DNA of 8,921 bases from Treponema sp. (GTDB lineage Bacteria; Spirochaetota; Spirochaetia; Treponematales; Treponemataceae), in assembly GCA_017544745.1 (NCBI GenBank), contig JAFYDO010000052.1, forward strand, positions 1 through 8,921, given 5' to 3'. This document shows, in pieces, positions 4,929 to 8,921 of this stretch. Position numbers and translations under genes: made by a program. The stretch's first letter is position 1; every line of letters starts with the position of its first letter. Under the pieces are notes generated by a model, which did no database searches, was not told where the DNA came from, and saw only the letters and a program-made list of their open reading frames with translations.

Positions 4929-5672
4929 ATGAAAAAAGAAGATAAAGAACTGATATACGATTTACTCAAAAAGACTGATGCGTATGTAACAGGATATACT
5001 AGCCAGGCATTTGCTGTGCCTATGAGTTTTGAAGATGATGGGGAGTTGGATCAGCAAGTGGAAAAAACCGTGGTTTCTGAGCCTGTCGAAGGACCCACAA
5101 CCAATGACGCTCTTACTCTTGATAACCTTAAATCAAAAATCCTGCGCTGTACAAAATGCCCGCTTGCACGTACACGAAATAATGTTGTACCGGGCGAAGG
5201 GGTTGAACATCCGGATGTACTTGTAATTGGTGAAGGGCCTGGATATGACGAGGATATGTCGGGTCGTCCTTTTGTAGGAAAAGCTGGTGTGCTCCTGGAC
5301 AAAATGCTAGCAGCAATTGGCCTTGACCGTAATACAAACTGCTATATTGCAAATGTTGTAAAATGCAGGCCGCCAAATAACCGCGACCCGGAACCTGCAG
5401 AACAGTCTGCCTGTTCAGGATTTTTGGAAGCACAGATTCATATACTCAAGCCAAAAATGATTTTGTGTATGGGACGCATTGCAGGTCACAAAATGCTGGA
5501 CAGTCAATCTCCGTTGAACCAGCTGCGTGGACAGTTCCATGATTATAACGGCATTCCGCTTATGGTAACCTATCATCCAAGTGCACTTCTGCGTGACCAG
5601 GCTTTAAAAGCTCCTGCATGGGAAGACTTAAAGGCATTCCGCCGCAGGCTCAACGAAATTACAGGGCAATAA
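4929..5672 (+). CDS. Family 4 [4Fe-4S] uracil-DNA glycosylase
   Basis: Removes uracil from DNA to begin base excision repair. The core shows the family-4 pattern: Fe-S ligands CTKC (Cys74, Cys77), Cys146 in KCRPPNNRDP and Cys162; motif A GEGPGYDED (101-109) followed by GRPFVGKAGVLL (112-122); and motif B HPSALLR (216-222). Length is 247 residues, against roughly 190-220 for compact members. The extra is an N-terminal segment (1-68) that is acidic and low in hydrophobics, probably a flexible extension. The ATG lies 2 nt after the thiI stop; the only purine-rich stretch, AAAGGGAAA, is about 25-30 nt upstream, inside thiI and too far to serve, so translation is probably coupled. Its stop overlaps the priA start. 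The gene has been called a 'phage SPO1 DNA polymerase-related protein' in some annotations; the Fe-S Cys set argues for the glycosylase. Confidence 0.92.
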   Translation: MKKEDKELIYDLLKKTDAYVTGYTSQAFAVPMSFEDDGELDQQVEKTVVSEPVEGPTTNDALTLDNLKSKILRCTKCPLARTRNNVVPGEGVEHPDVLVIGEGPGYDEDMSGRPFVGKAGVLLDKMLAAIGLDRNTNCYIANVVKCRPPNNRDPEPAEQSACSGFLEAQIHILKPKMILCMGRIAGHKMLDSQSPLNQLRGQFHDYNGIPLMVTYHPSALLRDQALKAPAWEDLKAFRRRLNEITGQ

Positions 5673-7666
5673 TGTATTTAGAAATAATACTGAACCTTCC
5701 CATAAACCAGGGATTTACATATTCATATACTCCCCCACAGGATGAAAAGCCGGAACTTGCCCCAGCCATTGGTAAACGAGCAGAAATTATGTTTGGTAAT
5801 AAAAAGACCGAAGGTTTTATTATTGGTATGTGGGAGGAGCTTCCAAAAAACCTTGGCTTTGATCCCGCTAAGATTAAACCTATACGTCGTGTAATAGACA
5901 AAGAACCTCTTTTTGGAGATGAGCTTGTAGAAATTGCAAACTGGATTAGCCGCTATTATCTTTGCACTCTTGGAGAAGCTGTTTTTTCTATGATACCAAG
6001 CGGCCGTAGAGAAACAAGCGCAGGGGGATTTGGATTTGAAGAAGAGGTGTCGGGGTATAAGAAAAATGAACTTTCTGAGGAACAGAAGCAGTGTGTTAAA
6101 GAAATATTGGATCAGGTACGTGGATTGCCACTATACCATTATATATACGGTCCAACAGGAACTGGTAAGACAGAGGTATTTCTAACCCTTGCAGAGCGCA
6201 TGCTTGAAGAAGGCAAAGGTGTAATCTATTTGGTTCCCGAAATTGGTCTTACAGGACAGGTTGTAGAAGCAGTAACACAGCGCTTTGGAAAAACTGCTGC
6301 AGTTCTTCATTCGGGGCTTACACCTTCACAGCGGCTTAAAGAATGGAACCGAATTATGCATAAAGAAGCACGTGTAGTTATTGGAGCGCGCTCTGCTGTT
6401 TTTGCTCCGGTGCCGAACCTTGGACTTATTATCATTGACGAAGAACACGACGGTTCATATAAATCTGGAAACAACCCTCGTTATCATGCAAGACAGGTTG
6501 CCATGCACCGTTGTTCTAACCTTAAGATTCCGCTTGTAATGGGAAGTGCTACTCCAAGTGTAGAAGCCTGGTACGGAATGAAAAACGGTTCAATAATCCG
6601 TCATACACTTTCCAAACGACTTGCAGGCGGTCAGATGCCTCATATATGGCCCATAAACCTGCGCAATTATAAAATAGAAGGTGCAATTTCTCCGCCGCTG
6701 GAAGAAAAAATAAATGAAGCATTAAATAACAAGCATCAGGCAATTTTGTTTTTAAACAGGCGCGGCTTTACACATTACTTTAGCTGTAATTCGTGCGGCT
6801 ATGAGCTGGTCTGCAAAAACTGTTCTGTTCCACTCACCTACCATAAAGTTGAAAACCGTCTTAAATGCCATTACTGCGGATGGTCAATTGCAACACCGGA
6901 CAGCTGTCCTCAATGCGGTTCTGTAGACATAGGGTCTACGGGTTTTGGTACAGAGTTTATAGAGGCAGAAACAAAAGCTAAGTTTCCTAATGCACGCATT
7001 GTCCGCGTAGATACGGATATTCTTAAAAACAAGGACCAGCTGCTTACAACCTTAGATGCGTTCCGTAAAGGTGAATATGACATAATGCTTGGAACTCAGA
7101 TGGTTGCCAAAGGCCTTAACTTTCCAAACCTTGAACTTGTTGGTGTTATTCTTGCAGATGCGGGCTTACACATGCCAGATTTCCGCGCCGGAGAAAGAAC
7201 CTTTTCACTTATTACACAGGTTGCGGGACGAGCCGGAAGATATTTTCCAAACGGAAAGGTTGTTGTTCAAACTTACAGCCCTGAGCTTGAACCTGTGCTT
7301 TTTGCATGCCAGAACAAAATTGAAGAATATTACAACAGTGAAATTGCACAGCGGCAGCTTATGGAGTTTCCGCCATTCTCAAGGCTTTTGCGTCTTGTAT
7401 TCCGCAGCTACAACAGAAAAGAAGCATTAGATACTGCCAATGATGCCGCGCGTATCCTTAAAGAAAAAAAAGCAAAGGGAGTAGAAATACTTGGACCTGC
7501 AGAATGTCCTATAGAAAAAATTAATTCCTCCTGGCGCTACCAGATTCTTTTAAAAGGGAAATCTATTGTACCACTGCAGTCAATAGCACGCAGCCTTCTT
7601 ATGGATTATACTCACAGTCAGAATGTTTATATTGAATATGATGTTGACCCGGTGTCTTTATTGTAA
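5672..7666 (+). CDS. priA: Primosomal protein N' (replication restart helicase PriA)
   Basis: 3'-5' superfamily 2 helicase that recognises stalled or recombined forks and reloads the replicative helicase. In 664 residues (E. coli 732): N-terminal 3'-DNA-binding domain (about 1-100, with FGNKKTEGFIIG 41-52), Walker A GPTGTGKT (160-167), Walker B DEEHDGSYK (256-264), GSATPS (291-296), LNRRGF (361-366), and eight zinc-binding cysteines in pairs (372/375, 381/384, 399/402, 412/415). Late motifs are GTQMVAKGLNFPN (474-486) and QVAGRAGR (516-523). MEFPPFSRLLRL (564-575) marks the C-terminal domain. All catalytic residues appear intact. The start at 5672 shares its A with the glycosylase stop (TAATG), with CAGGG 5 nt upstream; an in-frame ATG at 5618 lies inside the upstream gene and adds 18 unrelated residues, so it was rejected. 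The gene ends 1 nt from truA on the other strand. Confidence 0.97.
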   Translation: MYLEIILNLPINQGFTYSYTPPQDEKPELAPAIGKRAEIMFGNKKTEGFIIGMWEELPKNLGFDPAKIKPIRRVIDKEPLFGDELVEIANWISRYYLCTLGEAVFSMIPSGRRETSAGGFGFEEEVSGYKKNELSEEQKQCVKEILDQVRGLPLYHYIYGPTGTGKTEVFLTLAERMLEEGKGVIYLVPEIGLTGQVVEAVTQRFGKTAAVLHSGLTPSQRLKEWNRIMHKEARVVIGARSAVFAPVPNLGLIIIDEEHDGSYKSGNNPRYHARQVAMHRCSNLKIPLVMGSATPSVEAWYGMKNGSIIRHTLSKRLAGGQMPHIWPINLRNYKIEGAISPPLEEKINEALNNKHQAILFLNRRGFTHYFSCNSCGYELVCKNCSVPLTYHKVENRLKCHYCGWSIATPDSCPQCGSVDIGSTGFGTEFIEAETKAKFPNARIVRVDTDILKNKDQLLTTLDAFRKGEYDIMLGTQMVAKGLNFPNLELVGVILADAGLHMPDFRAGERTFSLITQVAGRAGRYFPNGKVVVQTYSPELEPVLFACQNKIEEYYNSEIAQRQLMEFPPFSRLLRLVFRSYNRKEALDTANDAARILKEKKAKGVEILGPAECPIEKINSSWRYQILLKGKSIVPLQSIARSLLMDYTHSQNVYIEYDVDPVSLL

Positions 7667-7667
7667 C

Positions 7668-8462
7668 TCATACGTGACGACGTACACCGTCAAAATTAAT
7701 CTTATACAAGAACAGTCCGGTTGGCGGTGCGGTAACTCCGGCTTTTGTTCTGTCATGGGCTTGGAGGATCTGCTTTAAGGCATCGTCATCAGCACCATCT
7801 TTATCAAGGTTTACAATTGTTCCGGTAAGGGTGCGGACCATTTTCCACAAGAATGCATTAGCTTCTATTTCAAAAACAAGCTGCTGGCCACCCCAGCGGT
7901 CTTCCTGCATAAAAAAGCGGGCACCGTCAATATAGCGGTTGGTAGAAACACTTTCGTCTCCGCTTGCAGCAAAGGAAGCACAGTCAATTTCTCCGCGCAG
8001 GCATTCGCACAAAGCATTAAGACGGCGAAGATCTGGTGTATAATTTGGTACATGCCAGCAAAAGCGTGCATTGTCTGCACTAACACTTTCACCAAGCCCA
8101 ATAAAATATCTGTAGGTTCGACTCGTTGCAGATTTACGTGAATTAAAATCTTCTTCTACTTCACTTGCAGCAAGCACTCTAACATCATCAGGTAAAAAAG
8201 AATTGAGGGCACGTACATAGTTACCCGCCGGCATGGAATCAATTGGAGAATAAAAGTTTGCAGCCTGTTCAAGTGCATGAACACCGCTGTCTGTACGGCC
8301 TGAACCATAAAGAGTTATTTTTTGTTTACAAAGCTTTTCAAGAGCGGCTTCTAATTCACCCTGGACTGTACGGCTTGCCTGGCCGCCATCCTTGTCATCT
8401 TGTCGCTGCCAGCCGCAAAAATCGGTTCCGTCGTAAGAAACTGTCAATAAAATATTTTTCAT
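7668..8462 (-). CDS. truA: tRNA pseudouridine(38-40) synthase TruA
   Basis: Converts U38, U39 and U40 in the anticodon stem-loop of many tRNAs to pseudouridine. The 264-residue protein has the expected length and motifs: LTVSYDGTDFCGWQRQ (6-21), GSGRTDSGVHALEQAANF (53-70) with catalytic Asp58, SRTYRYFI (114-121), FLWKMVRTLTG (204-214), and AGVTAPPTGLFLY (241-253) near the end. An acidic, Gly-containing insertion follows the first motif (QDDKDGGQA, 21-29), slightly longer than in many homologues. The ATG lies 7 nt after the stop of the DUF2225 gene with no strong Shine-Dalgarno between them, so the two are probably co-transcribed and coupled. The promoter lies outside the window. The 3' end faces priA with 1 nt between the stop codons. 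Confidence 0.96.
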   Translation of the reverse strand: MKNILLTVSYDGTDFCGWQRQDDKDGGQASRTVQGELEAALEKLCKQKITLYGSGRTDSGVHALEQAANFYSPIDSMPAGNYVRALNSFLPDDVRVLAASEVEEDFNSRKSATSRTYRYFIGLGESVSADNARFCWHVPNYTPDLRRLNALCECLRGEIDCASFAASGDESVSTNRYIDGARFFMQEDRWGGQQLVFEIEANAFLWKMVRTLTGTIVNLDKDGADDDALKQILQAHDRTKAGVTAPPTGLFLYKINFDGVRRHV

Positions 8463-8469
8463 TCTAATA

Positions 8470-8921
8470 CTACAGGTCGTCGTCTTTTAATTCTTTAGTA
8501 AGGTTATCGTAAAGCGTACGCGCATGTTCCAAAAGTGGACCAGGCTTGTTTTTAGAAGATTTACCAAGACCAAAGATACGTGCAATAGAGGTTTTTGCTT
8601 CGCTAAGCTTTTTAAGACGCAGCTGAATATCTTCCTGCTGACCGTATTTAAATTCAAGCAGACCGGTAAGATATACAACACCATCCCAGCCATAGTTTTT
8701 ATCCATATCTGGACCAAAGTTATTTAAGGTAGAACATTTTTCGGTGCGAGCCTGTTCGTTCTGCAAGGCCTGCTGGTAAAAGAATAAAGCCTTTCTGTAA
8801 AAAACCTGAGAAACATAATCATAATTATGATCTGCACAGGCATCATCAATTTCTTTACAAAGCCATGCAAGACGCAGACAGATAATTGCCTTTTTTAAAG
8901 TTGGCAGCATATCTACATCAC
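8470..8921 (-). CDS. DUF2225 family protein, C-terminal part (cut by window edge)
   Basis: The last 149 codons plus stop are visible; the reading frame stays open to the window edge (D-V-D before the Met at 8910-8908), so that Met is very probably internal and the true start lies beyond 8921. The segment is helical and TPR-like: a first repeat around ICLRLAWLCKEIDD, a second around YRKALFFYQQALQNE, and VVYLTGLLEFKYGQQED, followed by a basic, flexible stretch (KSSKNKPGP) and a final helix. These match my recollection of the C-terminal half of DUF2225 proteins, whose N-terminus carries a Cys-rich, probably metal-binding region that cannot be seen here. The molecular function of the family is unknown. 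It is upstream of truA in a likely two-gene transcription unit (7-nt gap). Confidence 0.72.
   Translation of the reverse strand, partial: DVDMLPTLKKAIICLRLAWLCKEIDDACADHNYDYVSQVFYRKALFFYQQALQNEQARTEKCSTLNNFGPDMDKNYGWDGVVYLTGLLEFKYGQQEDIQLRLKKLSEAKTSIARIFGLGKSSKNKPGPLLEHARTLYDNLTKELKDDDL

Noticed and set aside
5051..5433. Antisense open frames of about 80-100 codons over the uracil-DNA glycosylase gene
   Set aside because: The glycosylase frame on the plus strand carries all family motifs. The antisense frames have no ribosome site and no recognisable motifs.
5618..5671. An upstream in-frame ATG extending PriA by 18 residues
   Set aside because: It lies within the glycosylase coding region, and PriA homologues begin near MYLEIILNLP; the TAATG junction at 5670-5674 is the better start.
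7089..7430. A 113-codon plus-strand frame inside priA
   Set aside because: It is out of frame with the helicase motifs and has no supporting features; a shadow of priA.
8908..8910. ATG at 8910-8908 as the start of the DUF2225 gene
   Set aside because: The frame remains open upstream to the window edge, no ribosome site precedes it, and the family's N-terminal half would be missing.

Overview
The window (8,921 bases, fairly A+T-rich) carries ordinary bacterial chromosomal genes and looks like a spirochaete, most plausibly a Treponema. The pointers are the eukaryote-like (type 2) IleRS N-terminus, the codon use and gene style, and a secreted protein with no recognised family. The genus is an inference; no rRNA or tRNA is present to confirm it.

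Layout. Positions 1-164 (minus) hold the first 54 codons of ileS, cut by the window edge. A 159-bp A+T-rich divergent spacer (165-323) follows. It contains an extended -10 for ileS and, facing right, an exact consensus sigma70 promoter (TTGACA-17 nt-TATAAT) only 8 nt before the next start codon, with a cluster of TGACA/TGTCA inverted repeats over its -35. This promoter drives a three-gene cassette (324-2866, plus): a GT8 glycosyltransferase, a PlsC-like acyltransferase with an altered motif, and a small membrane protein of the CrtO-type glycosyl acyltransferase family. Together they look like a route to an acylated glycolipid. The cassette overlaps tail-to-tail by 41 bp with an unrecognised secreted protein on the minus strand (2826-3737).

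That gene and thiI diverge from a 40-bp spacer (3738-3777) with a central palindrome, where both promoters must overlap and both genes appear to lack a leader. A tight plus-strand operon follows: thiI (tRNA 4-thiouridine), a family-4 Fe-S uracil-DNA glycosylase, and priA (replication restart helicase), with 2-nt and -1-nt junctions. It meets head-on, with a 1-nt gap, a minus-strand pair: truA (tRNA pseudouridine 38-40) and a DUF2225 protein cut by the right window edge.

The most interesting signals are the acylated-glycoside cassette and a recurring promoter geometry: three operon-leading genes (GT8, the secreted protein, thiI) have no Shine-Dalgarno and a -10-like box 6-8 nt before a start codon. 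For GT8 and thiI that start is forced by an in-frame stop. ileS and the two downstream cassette genes have good Shine-Dalgarno sequences. No mobile element, CRISPR array, RNA gene or clear intrinsic terminator was seen.
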